From Pontixanthobacter aestiaquae (GTDB taxonomy: Bacteria > Pseudomonadota > Alphaproteobacteria > Sphingomonadales > Sphingomonadaceae): a stretch of DNA of 64,000 nt. Shown here piece after piece: positions 46,939 through 56,289 of this stretch; position 1 is the stretch's first letter, and every line of letters starts with the position of its first letter. The stretch is from contig NZ_WTYZ01000001.1 of assembly GCF_009827455.1 (NCBI RefSeq), forward strand, positions 2,117,001-2,181,000, written 5' to 3'. Under the pieces are notes generated by a model. That model searched no databases, was not told the DNA's origin, and saw only the letters and a program-made list of their open reading frames with translations. The translations under genes and the position numbers were made by a program.

Positions 46939-47694
46939 CTATCCGGCAGTCCACCCACCATCGATGCTCCAATTGGCACCGGTGACATTGCCCGCCTCTT
47001 CCCGGCACAGGAACACGGCCAATGCGCCAATTTCGGCAGGCTGGACAAATTTTTTGGTTGGTTGCTTGGCGAGCAGGACATCATTGATGACCTCTTTTTC
47101 GCTCAGTCCGCGGGCTTTCATCGTGTCGGGAATTTGCCCCTCGATCAGCGGCGTCCACACATAGCCGGGGCTGATGCAATTGGCGGTCACGCCGGTCTGC
47201 GCGAGTTCCAGCGCAACGGTCTTGGTGAAGCCGTCGATGCCGTGTTTCGACGCGTTGTAAGCGCTCTTGAACGGTGAGGCAGTTTTGGAATGGGCACTGG
47301 CGGTATTGATAATTCGGCCCCAACCCTTTTCCTTCATCGCGGGCACGGCAAGCCGCGTCGTGTGGAAAGCAGCGGTCAAGTTAAGCGCAATGATTGCGCT
47401 CCATTTGTCGACCGGGAAATCCTCTATCGGAGAGACAAATTGCATTCCGGCATTGTTGATCAGAATATCGACCGCACCCGCCTCTTCCATTAATCGTTCG
47501 CAGCCTTCCTGCGTCATCAGATCGGCACCGACATGCGTCGCGCCCAGCTCTTCGCACAGCGCAGCAATTTCTGCCTCATCGCCAAAACCGTTGAGGACGA
47601 CCTGCGCACCTTCAGCGCTCAGGGCGCGCGCAATAGCGAGCCCGATGCCTGACGTGGAACCGGTGACGAGCGCGCGCTTGCCGGAAAGAGACAT
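46939..47694 (-). CDS. bdhA: 3-hydroxybutyrate dehydrogenase (SDR)
   Basis: 251-aa SDR converting 3-hydroxybutyrate to acetoacetate with NAD+, in polyhydroxybutyrate or ketone-body use. VTGSTSGIGLAIA, VLNGFGDEAEIAAL, NNAGMQFVSPIEDFPVDKW, and the catalytic SAHSKTASPFKSAYNASK are characteristic of this enzyme, as is LAKQPTKKFV near the end. ATG 47694 has GGAG 7 nt upstream; the longer frame to 47766 is rejected. Confidence 0.88.
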   Translation of the reverse strand: MSLSGKRALVTGSTSGIGLAIARALSAEGAQVVLNGFGDEAEIAALCEELGATHVGADLMTQEGCERLMEEAGAVDILINNAGMQFVSPIEDFPVDKWSAIIALNLTAAFHTTRLAVPAMKEKGWGRIINTASAHSKTASPFKSAYNASKHGIDGFTKTVALELAQTGVTANCISPGYVWTPLIEGQIPDTMKARGLSEKEVINDVLLAKQPTKKFVQPAEIGALAVFLCREEAGNVTGANWSIDGGWTAG

Positions 47695-47810
47695 GGAGTA
47701 CTCCAGATTTGATTGATAAACAGGACCTTTGCGTAGCGCATCATTTGCGGGCATCGTTGGCTTCACGCAAGAATTATCGGCATCGCTGAGCCGATTCGGA
47801 GGGAAAGAAT

Positions 47811-48677
47811 ATGCGGCTGAACCGGTTTAATACGAACAGCATCAACGTCCGTGGCGGCGGTGGAGGCAGCAGATTTCCGGGTGGCGGAGGCGGCAAAGTG
47901 GGTTGCGGTACGATTGTCATAGCCATCATCGCCGCATTGGTTTTCGGGGTCGATCCCATGCAAACTATCGGCGCAATTGGCGGGCAGGAACAGGGCCAGC
48001 AGATCGAACGGCAAGCCGGTGCGCAAACCGAAGAAGAACTGTGCACATCGAACCAATATGCGCTGGAGACCTGCAACGCTCTCGGTTCGCTCAACGAAAC
48101 CTGGCAGCCGGTCTTTCAGCGTGCGGGGGTTACCTTCCGTCAACCAACGCTGACCTTTATGGCAGGGCGGATGCGCACGGGTTGCGGCGCTGCGTCCAGT
48201 GCAATGGGGCCGTTTTACTGCCCGGCCGATGAAGGCATCTATATCGACACGCGTTTTTACGACACCATGAAACAGCAATTGGGCGCAGGCGGCGATTTCG
48301 CGCGGTACTATGTGGTTGCGCATGAATATGGCCACCACATCCAAAAACTGACCGGTGTCGCAGCGCAGATCCGCAGCTTGCAGCAGCAACGCCCGCAGGC
48401 ATCGAACCAGTTGCAGGTTCTGATGGAGCTGCAGGCGGATTGCTATGCTGGCGTATGGGCAGGCAAAAACCGTAATCTGATCGAGCCTGGCGATATGGAG
48501 GAAGGCCTCCGCGCAGCGGCGTCGATCGGTGATGACACGCTGCAGCGCAATGCAGGTCAGCGGGTCAATCCGGAGAGCTTCACGCATGGTACCAGCCAGC
48601 AGCGTATGCAGGCACTGAAGCTGGGGCTCGATTCTGCCGATGACACACAATGCGACCGGATCGTGGAGCTGCGCTAA
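47811..48677 (+). CDS. Neutral zinc metallopeptidase (YpfJ/KPN_02809 family)
   Basis: 288-aa membrane-anchored protein. A Gly-rich N-terminus (RGGGGGSRFPGGGGG) precedes one transmembrane helix (GTIVIAIIAALVFGV). The zinc motif HEYGHH is at 171-176, and the third ligand is probably in ELQADCYAGVW. Several Cys suggest a periplasmic, disulphide-bonded domain. Substrate unknown. Faces the M56 operon tail-to-tail. Confidence 0.9.
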   Translation: MRLNRFNTNSINVRGGGGGSRFPGGGGGKVGCGTIVIAIIAALVFGVDPMQTIGAIGGQEQGQQIERQAGAQTEEELCTSNQYALETCNALGSLNETWQPVFQRAGVTFRQPTLTFMAGRMRTGCGAASSAMGPFYCPADEGIYIDTRFYDTMKQQLGAGGDFARYYVVAHEYGHHIQKLTGVAAQIRSLQQQRPQASNQLQVLMELQADCYAGVWAGKNRNLIEPGDMEEGLRAAASIGDDTLQRNAGQRVNPESFTHGTSQQRMQALKLGLDSADDTQCDRIVELR

Positions 48678-48686
48678 GCAAGGCAC

Positions 48687-48725
48687 ACAAAAGAAAAGGC
48701 GGGGACAGTCGCACATCCCCGCCTT
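48687..48725 (-). terminator. Terminator of the blaI-M56 operon
   Basis: AAGGCGGGGA and TCCCCGCCTT pair perfectly over 10 bp; on the minus strand the stem is followed by TTTTCTTTTG. It lies 27 bp past the M56 stop. In the plus direction the T-run is poor, so it mainly ends the minus transcript. Confidence 0.85.
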
Positions 48726-48752
48726 CCTCGGCTGTAAAAACGGAGGGCTAGA

Positions 48753-50318
48753 TTAGCCGTCTTTACCCCAATTTTCGATTTTCTCGTCGAGTGCCCGCAG
48801 AACTTCGGCGCGCATGTCCGGTGCCATGTCGGGATCGTTCGCAATCGCTTTGCGTGCCTCTTTGATGCCGGTCAGCGCCTGCGCCATCACTTCACTGGTG
48901 CAGACATGAACCGTGCGGGTGCCGTCTGAACTGACGGTCTCGCCCGATTTGCCGTTCTTGCAGGTTGTCTTGATCTTGGTCCTGGTGCCGTTCTGGTCCA
49001 TTTCGATCGTCGCGACACGGACTTCTTCCATCGCTTCCCTGATTTCGACATCGACTTCGGCAAGCTCCTCACGAAGCTCCTTCATCATGGCATCGCGCTC
49101 TTCTTCGGACAGTTTTTCGCCATTCTTCACAACGACGCTGTGCTTGCTAACTTTCTTATATTTCTTGCCATCCTCACCTTCGCGTTCGTTCTCGATCACG
49201 TAGACGCGCGTTTCGCTTTCGGCTGCTTCAGGAGCGTCGGGCGCCTCTGGTGCTGCCTGCAGGGCAAATGGAGCAGCTGGCGGTGCCGGTGGTGCCGGCA
49301 CGGCTACACCGCTCGACAGCATAGGAGCCTTGGGCGCCGTAGCAGCCGCTGGCGGCAAATTCGGCGTCGTCATGGACTCTGCGTAGGAGATCGACGCGGT
49401 CAATGGCAGGGCCAGTATAGCGGCACCAATCAGCGCGCGGCCAGCGAGCTTCCGGCGGGGGGAAATATCGGACATAGTTAGGCTCCTCAAACGATGGATT
49501 ATGGACTTCTCTCCGATGACAGGACACGCCATCGGGGCAGCTAGGGCGAGTTTCGGAGCGGCATTGGGGCCGGTCGCGAAACTGGCAATGACATTGGCGT
49601 AAGCGGCCCTCTCTTCACTGCCGCGCGCTGCAATCACGCGGGCATCGCAGGCAGCTTCCTGATCACGGCGCATTGCGCGCCAGCCATACCAGGCGAGCGG
49701 GTTGAACCAGTGCAGCGCAAACAGCGGCTGCGCGGCAAAATTGGCGAACAGATCATGCGCCTTGTGGTGGGATAATTCATGCTCCAGCGCCAAATCGCGC
49801 TCGGTCTTGTCAGACATCACCATAAAGCCCTCAGGCAATGCGACGACCTTGTCGAACACACCAAACGCAATTGGCGAGTTGGTCGCAGGCGTTTCCACCA
49901 GACGGACACCCTGGGCCTCACCAACCGGATAGGCATCTTCGAGCAATTCTGCCCGCATGCGGAAGTAATTGGTGAAGCGGATCGCCAAAAATGCAGCGGC
50001 TCCGAGAAGCCAGACGACAGAAGCAATCAGCGCCCAGTCTATGGGGGTGCTGGCGGTAACCACGCCTGCATTTTCAGGTGCACCAACCACGCCCTCGGTC
50101 ACAATGACTGTCAGGCCAGCCTCCCCGACCGTTTCAGGCGCAGGCGCGAGCCATGCAGGTAGTGTGAGCGGCGGCAGGATCAGGCGCAGCAGCGGGATTG
50201 CCCATAATGCATAGGCAAATTTCGGGCCCAGATAGCGGGCGACCGGACGGCGAATGACAAGCACCAAGGCAATCAGCGCCGCGGTCCAGACGAGCGTATC
50301 GAACAGCCAAGTGGTCAT
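48753..50318 (-). CDS. M56-family (BlaR1/MecR1-like) membrane metallopeptidase
   Basis: 521 aa. Transmembrane helices near 4-22, 34-52, 97-115 and about 305-325; the zinc motif HELSHHKAHD starts at residue 180, cytoplasmic as in BlaR1. After the last helix comes a Pro/Ala linker and then a charged, Glu/Lys-rich periplasmic part with a CKNGKSGETVSSDGT segment. There is no penicillin-binding (SxxK) sensor domain, so the signal is not necessarily a beta-lactam. Overlaps blaI by 4 nt; presumably cleaves or triggers cleavage of BlaI. Confidence 0.88.
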   Translation of the reverse strand: MTTWLFDTLVWTAALIALVLVIRRPVARYLGPKFAYALWAIPLLRLILPPLTLPAWLAPAPETVGEAGLTVIVTEGVVGAPENAGVVTASTPIDWALIASVVWLLGAAAFLAIRFTNYFRMRAELLEDAYPVGEAQGVRLVETPATNSPIAFGVFDKVVALPEGFMVMSDKTERDLALEHELSHHKAHDLFANFAAQPLFALHWFNPLAWYGWRAMRRDQEAACDARVIAARGSEERAAYANVIASFATGPNAAPKLALAAPMACPVIGEKSIIHRLRSLTMSDISPRRKLAGRALIGAAILALPLTASISYAESMTTPNLPPAAATAPKAPMLSSGVAVPAPPAPPAAPFALQAAPEAPDAPEAAESETRVYVIENEREGEDGKKYKKVSKHSVVVKNGEKLSEEERDAMMKELREELAEVDVEIREAMEEVRVATIEMDQNGTRTKIKTTCKNGKSGETVSSDGTRTVHVCTSEVMAQALTGIKEARKAIANDPDMAPDMRAEVLRALDEKIENWGKDG

Positions 50319-50701
50319 TTGCGCAGCTCCTTCAACAGAGCTTCTATCTCGGCGATATCATCATCGGTAAGCGCTTCGGCTTCGGCCAGTTGCGCAAAAA
50401 GCGGCGCAGCGCGACCACCGAACAGCCGGTCCACCAAACGGCGCGATTCCGAACCGGTATAATCAGCACGTTCGAGCAGCGGCGAATAGAGAAAGCGGCG
50501 ACCATCAGGCTCGGTTGCAATGGCGTTCTTCGCCACCAACCGGCTGAGCAATGTCTTCACCGTTGCGAGCGACCATCCACGCTTCTCGCATACTTCGTCG
50601 CATACTTCCGATGCGGTCAGCGGACTGCGCTGCCACAGCGCCTCCATCACCGCATGTTCGGCATCACTGATACGGTCTGGCGAATTGTCTGACTTGGACA
50701 C
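50315..50701 (-). CDS. BlaI/MecI/CopY-family repressor
   Basis: 128-aa winged-helix repressor. ISDAEHAVMEALWQRSPLTA starts the DNA-binding domain, WSLATVKTLLSRLVAKNAI is the recognition helix region, and GRRFLYSPL the wing. The C-terminal half is the dimerisation part, which contains the usual cleavage zone. GTG start with GGGGAGGG upstream. Two TAC-N4-GTA dyads overlap its predicted promoter, indicating autorepression together with the M56 partner. Confidence 0.92.
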   Translation of the reverse strand: MSKSDNSPDRISDAEHAVMEALWQRSPLTASEVCDEVCEKRGWSLATVKTLLSRLVAKNAIATEPDGRRFLYSPLLERADYTGSESRRLVDRLFGGRAAPLFAQLAEAEALTDDDIAEIEALLKELRK

Positions 50702-50735
50702 AAAGCCCTCCCCGGCTCATGAGCAATCAATACGA

Positions 50736-50768
50736 TTACGTCTGTAGGCACCACGACTACGGATGTAA
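50736..50768. promoter_or_regulatory. Double BlaI-type operator
   Basis: Two dyads, TACGTCTGTA (50737-50746) and TACGGATGTA (50758-50767), both fit the BlaI/MecI operator form TACA-N2-TGTA with A to G at one base. Their centres are 21 bp apart, two helical turns. The two 12-mers are also inverted copies of each other at 10 of 12 positions. Confidence 0.7.
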
Positions 50769-50769
50769 A
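50741..50769 (-). promoter_or_regulatory. Predicted blaI-M56 promoter
   Basis: On the minus strand TTTACA and TACAGA are 17 bp apart. The -35 lies in one BlaI dyad and the -10 in the other, so repressor binding would occlude both. About 40 bp upstream of the blaI GTG. Confidence 0.5.
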
Positions 50770-50895
50770 CATGAAGCGTGGATGAACGGTCCCTGTCACT
50801 CGTCAGACAATATATTGACTTGGTAAGAACGGCCCAAACCAATCGGGCGGAGAAGCTATTGCTCCCCCGCCCGGTCAAAAGCATTAGTGTCTGGG

Positions 50896-52314
50896 TCAGC
50901 TTGCCTCGGCAAAGCTCTCCTCATTGTCCTGTCCGGTCAAACCCGACCAATCGATGTTGCGCGTTGCGTACATCACCGCTGCCAGAGCCACGAAGAGCAG
51001 TACCGATCCAATCATCAGTGACCACGCTTCCAGACTGAGCAAGACATAAAGCGTTATATACAGCCCGGTCAGCATCCCGCCGATCATTGCCGCGCGCCGC
51101 CAACCGCCCAGCACGGCCGCGCTATAGGATGTCAGCAATCCGATCATCGCGAAACTCGCCACGATATACGCCCAAGCGAAACCGATCACTTCGGCAAATG
51201 CCAGCAGCATAACGAAGAACAGCACCAGTCCGATGCCCGTCAGCAAATATTCTGCCGCAGCAACGCGCGCCCCGGCAACCACATCGAACATGAAGAAGCA
51301 GGCGAAGGTAAAGCCGATAAACAGGAATCCATATTTCACCGAGCGATCAACCTGACTGTAGAGATCGACCGGCTCGATCAGGCGGATAGACGCATATTTC
51401 GTGGACGCACGTTCGGAAACAGCAGGCGCATAGTCGATGACAGTGCGGCCATGGATATCATCCACAATCGGTGCCGGTGCATCGCTTAAATTTACCAGAG
51501 ACTCGCCCAAAGCAAGATTGGTGATGCCGCCGTAATTTGCTGTGAATCCCTCGGTGTTATCCGCTTCTTCACCGCGATTATCGGGTAGGAAATCGCCTTT
51601 GAAGCTGGGGTGCTGCCATGGTGATGTGACTGTCCATTCGGTTTCGCCGCCACGTGGGATCAATGCAATCGAGCGACTGCCGCGCAAGCCGTATTGCCAG
51701 TTCACTGCCAGCGCTTCGGTGCCGTCCCACTCAACCGCCGTGGAAAAGCCCGAGCCATTTGTGCTGGCCGGGCCATTACCGGGATGGAGTTCCTGCACTT
51801 CATTGCCGACGCGCACAGTTGTGCCATCGGTTAGGCCGCGCGGGTCGGATACGCCAAAGCGCAGTTCCGCCTGATCGAACAGCAGCTGATCGCGCGTCAC
51901 CCCGCCACGATCCAGATCGCTTGGCAGGACGAAACTGGCCGTCCCCGTCATATCCGACCGATAGATCACCGAACGATAAATCGAATATTGCTTTACGTCG
52001 GGCTGCAGATCGGTTTCGATGCTCTGCTTGAGCGGAGACAGAAACAATTCGCGCCTAACATCGATCGCGCGCGTGACCTGTTTGCCATCAACGGTTTCAG
52101 TCTGGACCGAGCGGCTATTATACGGAATCACCAGCACCGGCCCCGTCACGGTCTGTTCTCCGCCCCAACCCGCTGTGATAGACGCCTGCGCGGTACGTGA
52201 CTGTGCCTCCCGATCACTCACCAGCGCGTAGACCATTATCAACGGCACCAGCAAAACTGCACCAATGGCCGCTGCCAAGAACAGCTTCACCCCAGGACTT
52301 CGATCACGCTTCAT
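50896..52314 (-). CDS. creD: CreD-family inner membrane protein
   Basis: 472-aa CreD-like protein (cell envelope integrity). First helix LFLAAAIGAVLLVPLIMVYAL, then a large periplasmic domain with VLVIPYNS and LSPLKQSIETDLQPDVKQ, and a C-terminal bundle of five to six helices from about residue 335 (FLFIGFTFACFFMFDVVAG onward). In enterics and Aeromonas creD responds to CreBC and beta-lactam stress; no creBC is seen here, but the blaI-M56 pair is 194 bp downstream on the same strand. Confidence 0.9.
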   Translation of the reverse strand: MKRDRSPGVKLFLAAAIGAVLLVPLIMVYALVSDREAQSRTAQASITAGWGGEQTVTGPVLVIPYNSRSVQTETVDGKQVTRAIDVRRELFLSPLKQSIETDLQPDVKQYSIYRSVIYRSDMTGTASFVLPSDLDRGGVTRDQLLFDQAELRFGVSDPRGLTDGTTVRVGNEVQELHPGNGPASTNGSGFSTAVEWDGTEALAVNWQYGLRGSRSIALIPRGGETEWTVTSPWQHPSFKGDFLPDNRGEEADNTEGFTANYGGITNLALGESLVNLSDAPAPIVDDIHGRTVIDYAPAVSERASTKYASIRLIEPVDLYSQVDRSVKYGFLFIGFTFACFFMFDVVAGARVAAAEYLLTGIGLVLFFVMLLAFAEVIGFAWAYIVASFAMIGLLTSYSAAVLGGWRRAAMIGGMLTGLYITLYVLLSLEAWSLMIGSVLLFVALAAVMYATRNIDWSGLTGQDNEESFAEAS

Positions 52315-52689
52315 TCCAACCTCCTATGTACGGTGAAACGTGCATTGTGAGCGGCGAACTGAATATTTTGTGAATGGTAACTGAGGTTGGTTGGCGCAAG
52401 GCTGTCGGGAGAGAGGCAGACATACGTTGCGCTGATAGGATCGGCTCAGCGAGTAACCCACTGACCAGCAGTGGTCGAACTCGGCACTTGAGGAATCCAG
52501 CAGTGCACGGCGTCAATCGGCCGATTACTTGCTAGTGGATCGCAATGGTCGGCCACTGACGCAATAAGATTGAGCTGCACGTCAGGCGGACAGTCCTAGA
52601 CTCTTGCCAGTACACAAACCGCTACATCCGTCGATGTCGGCCCATGATACTCTTTCGAAGGGGCGCTTCAGTGCTTGAACTTCAACTGA
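52315..52689. other. Intergenic region between creD and sdhA
   Basis: 375 bp without a convincing gene, repeat or terminator. It lies directly downstream of sdhA, where sdhB is expected in sdhCDAB operons; I see no remnant of the Fe-S subunit Cys motifs here. Confidence 0.6.
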
Positions 52690-54531
52690 TCAGTACGTCC
52701 GCTTCTTCGGCTTGATGTACTCGACATCATCGGTGAGCGTATATTCGTGGACCGGGCGGTAATCGATTTTGACATCGCCGCCTTGGCCGCCCCAGCCTTC
52801 GAACCAGCCTGCGGTATGTTTCATCCACTGCTTGTCATTTCGACCGTTGGTCTTTTCGTCGAAGTAATCCTCATTGACGTGCGCACCGCGGCTTTCTTTG
52901 CGGTTTGCGGCAGAGCTCATCGTCACCGCTGCTTGCGCCATCAGATTATCGAGTTCCAGCGTTTCGATCAGGTCCGAATTCCAGATCAACGAGCGGTCGG
53001 AAACCTTCACATCTTTGAGACGGCCATTCGCCTGAGCGATCAGATCAACGCCTTGATTCAGCAGCTCGTCATTACGGAACACGGCGCAGTGCTTCTGCAT
53101 CGTTTTCTGCATGTCGCTGCGGATCTCGGCGGTTGGTGAAGCGCCATCGGCAAAACGGAAATGGTCGAGACGGCCCAACGCCATGTCAGCGCTGTCTTTC
53201 GGCAGATCGGGCTGTGCGGCGCCAGCTTTCGTGATTTCCTTCAGGCGGTGACCGGTTGCGCGGCCAAAGACAACCAGATCGATCAGCGAGTTCGAGCCGA
53301 GCCGGTTCGCGCCATGGACCGAGACACAGGCCGCTTCACCAACAGCAAACAGACCCGGCACAACTGTATCGGGATTACCATCGGGGCCGATCGTGACAAC
53401 TTCGCCATGATAATTACACGGAATGCCACCCATATTATAATGAACCGTCGGAGTGACCGGCAGAGGCTCGCGTGTCAGATCGACATTGGCGAAAATCTTT
53501 CCGCTCTCGGTAATGCCGGGGAGGCGTTCGGCCAGCACGTTCGGGTCGATATGGTCGAGATGGAGATGCAAGTGGTCGCCATCAGCGCCAACGCCGCGCC
53601 CTTCGCGCATTTCCTTCGCCATGGATTGCGACACGACATCGCGCGATGCGAGATCTTTCGCCGACGGAGCATAGCGCTCCATAAAGCGTTCACCTTCGGA
53701 GTTGGTCAGATAACCGCCCTCACCGCGTGCGCCCTCGGTGATGAGAACGCCCGCGCCGTAAATGCCGGTCGGGTGGAATTGCACGAATTCCATGTCTTGC
53801 AAGGGCAGACCAGCGCGCAGCACCATGCCGCCGCCATCGCCGGTGCATGTGTGCGCGGAAGTGGCCGTGTAATAGCAACGGCCATAGCCGCCGGTTGCCA
53901 GCACGACGCTTTGCGCACGAAAACGGTGGATCGAACCATCGTCCAGACACATCGCAATCACGCCGACGCAGCGGCCTTCATTCATGATCAGATCGAGCGC
54001 GAAATATTCGATAAAGAAATCCGCGTCATATTTCAGGCTTTGCTGGTACAGCGCATGCAGCATAGCGTGACCGGTACGGTCAGCCGCTGCACAGGTCCGC
54101 TGGACCGGAGGGCCCTCGCCCATATTCTGCATGTGACCGCCAAACGGACGCTGATAGATAGTGCCGTCCTCATTGCGCGAGAACGGAACACCTGCATGCT
54201 CCAACTCATAAACCGCCTGCGGCGCTTCGCGAACGAGATACTCGATCGCGTCCTGGTCACCGAGCCAGTCGGAACCCTTCACGGTGTCATACATGTGCCA
54301 CGACCAGTGATCCGGCGTGTTGTTGCCCAGCGAAGCAGCAATGCCGCCTTGGGCAGCAACCGTGTGCGAACGCGTGGGGAAGACTTTGGAAATGTTGGCG
54401 GTCTTCAGGCCCGCTTCCGCGCTACCCATGGTTGCACGGAGGCCGGAGCCGCCTGCACCCACAACGACGGCGTCATACAGATGATCGATAATCTTATAGG
54501 CAGGCGTGTTACCCGCTTCGGACGCGCTCAT
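52690..54531 (-). CDS. sdhA: Succinate dehydrogenase flavoprotein subunit
   Basis: 613-aa FAD subunit of complex II, oxidising succinate to fumarate. [17 protein letters not shown] is the FAD loop, [13 protein letters not shown] holds the His that covalently binds FAD, and [20 protein letters not shown] is the substrate/Arg region; the C-terminus ends [13 protein letters not shown] 54531 lies 1 nt after the sdhD stop. The catalytic partner sdhB is not in the window. Confidence 0.97.
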   Translation of the reverse strand: MSASEAGNTPAYKIIDHLYDAVVVGAGGSGLRATMGSAEAGLKTANISKVFPTRSHTVAAQGGIAASLGNNTPDHWSWHMYDTVKGSDWLGDQDAIEYLVREAPQAVYELEHAGVPFSRNEDGTIYQRPFGGHMQNMGEGPPVQRTCAAADRTGHAMLHALYQQSLKYDADFFIEYFALDLIMNEGRCVGVIAMCLDDGSIHRFRAQSVVLATGGYGRCYYTATSAHTCTGDGGGMVLRAGLPLQDMEFVQFHPTGIYGAGVLITEGARGEGGYLTNSEGERFMERYAPSAKDLASRDVVSQSMAKEMREGRGVGADGDHLHLHLDHIDPNVLAERLPGITESGKIFANVDLTREPLPVTPTVHYNMGGIPCNYHGEVVTIGPDGNPDTVVPGLFAVGEAACVSVHGANRLGSNSLIDLVVFGRATGHRLKEITKAGAAQPDLPKDSADMALGRLDHFRFADGASPTAEIRSDMQKTMQKHCAVFRNDELLNQGVDLIAQANGRLKDVKVSDRSLIWNSDLIETLELDNLMAQAAVTMSSAANRKESRGAHVNEDYFDEKTNGRNDKQWMKHTAGWFEGWGGQGGDVKIDYRPVHEYTLTDDVEYIKPKKRTY

Positions 54532-54532
54532 A

Positions 54533-54973
54533 TTAGCGGGCTCCCATTGAATTTTGAAGTTCGGCAAGTGCGCCCTCGGCAGCCGCATCGCCCTGCGCAG
54601 TCATTACGATCCGCACAACAAAAAAGATCCCGGCAGCCGCACCGCCGATTGCCGCCAGATTGAGCAGCGCCAGCGCGGCAAACTTGTTGCCGGCAGTGTG
54701 GACATAATCCTCGATCAGCACCTGCAATCCGTGATGCGCATGCCAGAACACGCAGATAATCAGCAGGACCATGGCGGTCGCGGGCACCGCGCCTGAAAGA
54801 TACGCGCTCCACGTCCCGTACGACATATCAGGCAGCATCAGGATAGACGCGACCAACCAGATGGTCAGCACCACATTGCCGATGGCTGTAAAGCGCTGAA
54901 CCAGCCAGTGATGCGCGCCCTCATGCGACGAGCCGAGCCCGCGCACTTTCCCTAGAGAGGTTCCGTTACCCAT
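54533..54973 (-). CDS. sdhD: Succinate dehydrogenase membrane anchor subunit
   Basis: 146 aa with three helices: [36 protein letters not shown] and [34 protein letters not shown] carries the heme His and the quinone-site Asp-Tyr. Sits between sdhC and sdhA, 11 nt and 1 nt away. Confidence 0.93.
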   Translation of the reverse strand: MGNGTSLGKVRGLGSSHEGAHHWLVQRFTAIGNVVLTIWLVASILMLPDMSYGTWSAYLSGAVPATAMVLLIICVFWHAHHGLQVLIEDYVHTAGNKFAALALLNLAAIGGAAAGIFFVVRIVMTAQGDAAAEGALAELQNSMGAR

Positions 54974-54984
54974 GGTCTATTTCC

Positions 54985-55419
54985 TCAGAGATACAGGATT
55001 GCGGCCCAGAAGCCGGCAGTCAGCAAAATGGCGATAATCGGGCTGGCGATGGACCACATTTTGTTTGCGTCCAGCTCGTACCCTGCGCCGACATCCAGCA
55101 CGAAGTGGCGAAGGCCGCTGCACAAATGATTGAAGAACGCCCAGCTCAGACCGATCACGACAAGCTTCAGGATGATCTTGATGATCGAATACAATATCTC
55201 GGCCCCGCTCCATGTCAGCGCGCCCAGATCCGCCCACATCCAGCTTTGGAAAGTTGCGTAGGCTTCGGGACCGCTCGCAATTGCGCCAAGCCACCATAAT
55301 AACACAGCCAATCCGGCAATCGCCATCCCGTCGCCCGATACGCGGTGCAGGATGGAGGTCAGCATATGCGGACCCCATTTCCAGATTGATAGATGCGGTG
55401 AAAGTGGTCTGTTCGACAT
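54985..55419 (-). CDS. sdhC: Succinate dehydrogenase cytochrome b556 subunit
   Basis: 144-aa heme-binding subunit. RPLSPHLSIWKWGPHM and SILHRVSGDGMAIAG are the SdhC quinone-site signature, and HLCSGLRHFVLDVG carries the heme His. Three helices. ATG 55419 gives the standard N-terminus; the frame continues open to 55902 but that part is antisense to the SDR gene. First gene of sdhCDA. Confidence 0.93.
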   Translation of the reverse strand: MSNRPLSPHLSIWKWGPHMLTSILHRVSGDGMAIAGLAVLLWWLGAIASGPEAYATFQSWMWADLGALTWSGAEILYSIIKIILKLVVIGLSWAFFNHLCSGLRHFVLDVGAGYELDANKMWSIASPIIAILLTAGFWAAILYL

Positions 55420-55525
55420 AAAGCTATCCGGTAGTCCCTGTTTGAAGCCCTCCCTTAGCGCAATATGTGCATGAAACAAGGCGCGTAGCGTGGACTTATG
55501 ATGCAAATTTGCGGATAGCGTTTGC

Positions 55526-56236
55526 ATGAGAAACATCCTTCTTACCGGATCAAGCCGCGGCATCGGCGCGGCAATCAAGACAGCGCTTGAAGAACGCGGC
55601 GCGACAGTGATCGGCCATGCTTCCAAAGCCCATGATGATGCGACCATTGGCGCAGATCTGTCCGACCCTACGGCACCGGGGCAATTATGGGCAGAGGCGC
55701 TCGACCGCGCGGGCGGTGCAATCGACGTACTGATCAACAATGCCGGCCTGTTTTCGGCGACTGCACTGGATGCATCGGACGACGAATGGCTAAACGGTTG
55801 GGAAGAAACCCTGCGGATCAATCTCACCGCATCCGCACAGCTATCGCGCTTCGCCGTGCGCCATTGGCAGGAGCGCGGCGTCGCTGGCAGGATCGTACAC
55901 ATTGCGAGCCGCGCGGGCCATCGCGGCGACAGTCCCGCACATTGGCACTACGCAGCCGCAAAGGGCGGAATGCTGGCAATGCACAAAACTATCGCGCGCG
56001 CTTATGCGAAAGACCGCATTTGCAGCTACGCCATCACGCCCGGCTTCACCGATACCGCAATGGCAGGCGACTATCTGGAAAGCCGCGGCGGCGCAGGATT
56101 GCTCGCCGACATACCGCTAGGCCGCGTGGCTGAGCCGGAGGAAATCGCGAGTATCGCTGTGTATTGCGCACTTGATGCTCCCGAAAGCCTGACCGGCGCG
56201 ACACTGGACGCCAATGGAGCCAGCTATGTCCGGTAA
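55526..56236 (+). CDS. SDR-family oxidoreductase
   Basis: 236-aa short-chain dehydrogenase. LTGSSRGIGAAI is the nucleotide loop, NNAGLFSATA follows strand 4, the catalytic Ser is in HIASRAGHRG and the YxxxK is YAAAKGG. C-terminal SLTGATLDANGASYVR is the family end. Similar to FabG-like 3-oxoacyl reductases but without acyl-carrier context; substrate unknown. The GIY-YIG unit begins 5 bp after its stop. Confidence 0.87.
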   Translation: MRNILLTGSSRGIGAAIKTALEERGATVIGHASKAHDDATIGADLSDPTAPGQLWAEALDRAGGAIDVLINNAGLFSATALDASDDEWLNGWEETLRINLTASAQLSRFAVRHWQERGVAGRIVHIASRAGHRGDSPAHWHYAAAKGGMLAMHKTIARAYAKDRICSYAITPGFTDTAMAGDYLESRGGAGLLADIPLGRVAEPEEIASIAVYCALDAPESLTGATLDANGASYVR

Positions 56237-56241
56237 ACCTT

Positions 56242-56276
56242 CCGTCATTCCTGCGGAGGCGGGAATCCAGCTTCTT
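56242..56276 (+). repeat. Left 35-bp inverted repeat of the GIY-YIG unit
   Basis: Begins CCGTCATTCCTGCGGAGG and ends CCAGCTTCTT; internal palindrome ATTCC(T/C)GC-GGAG-GCGGGAAT. The one difference from the right copy falls in the stem. The core CATTCCCGC...GCGGGAAT resembles a repeat common in many proteobacterial genomes. Confidence 0.92.
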
Positions 56277-56289
56277 TGCAGGAACTAAA

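Noticed and set aside
53161..54663. 500-aa plus-strand frame opposite sdhA
   Set aside because: Antisense shadow caused by codon bias of sdhA.
55503..55512. GCAAATTTGC palindrome between sdhC and the SDR gene
   Set aside because: Short AT-rich palindrome likely by chance; no promoter geometry supports it.
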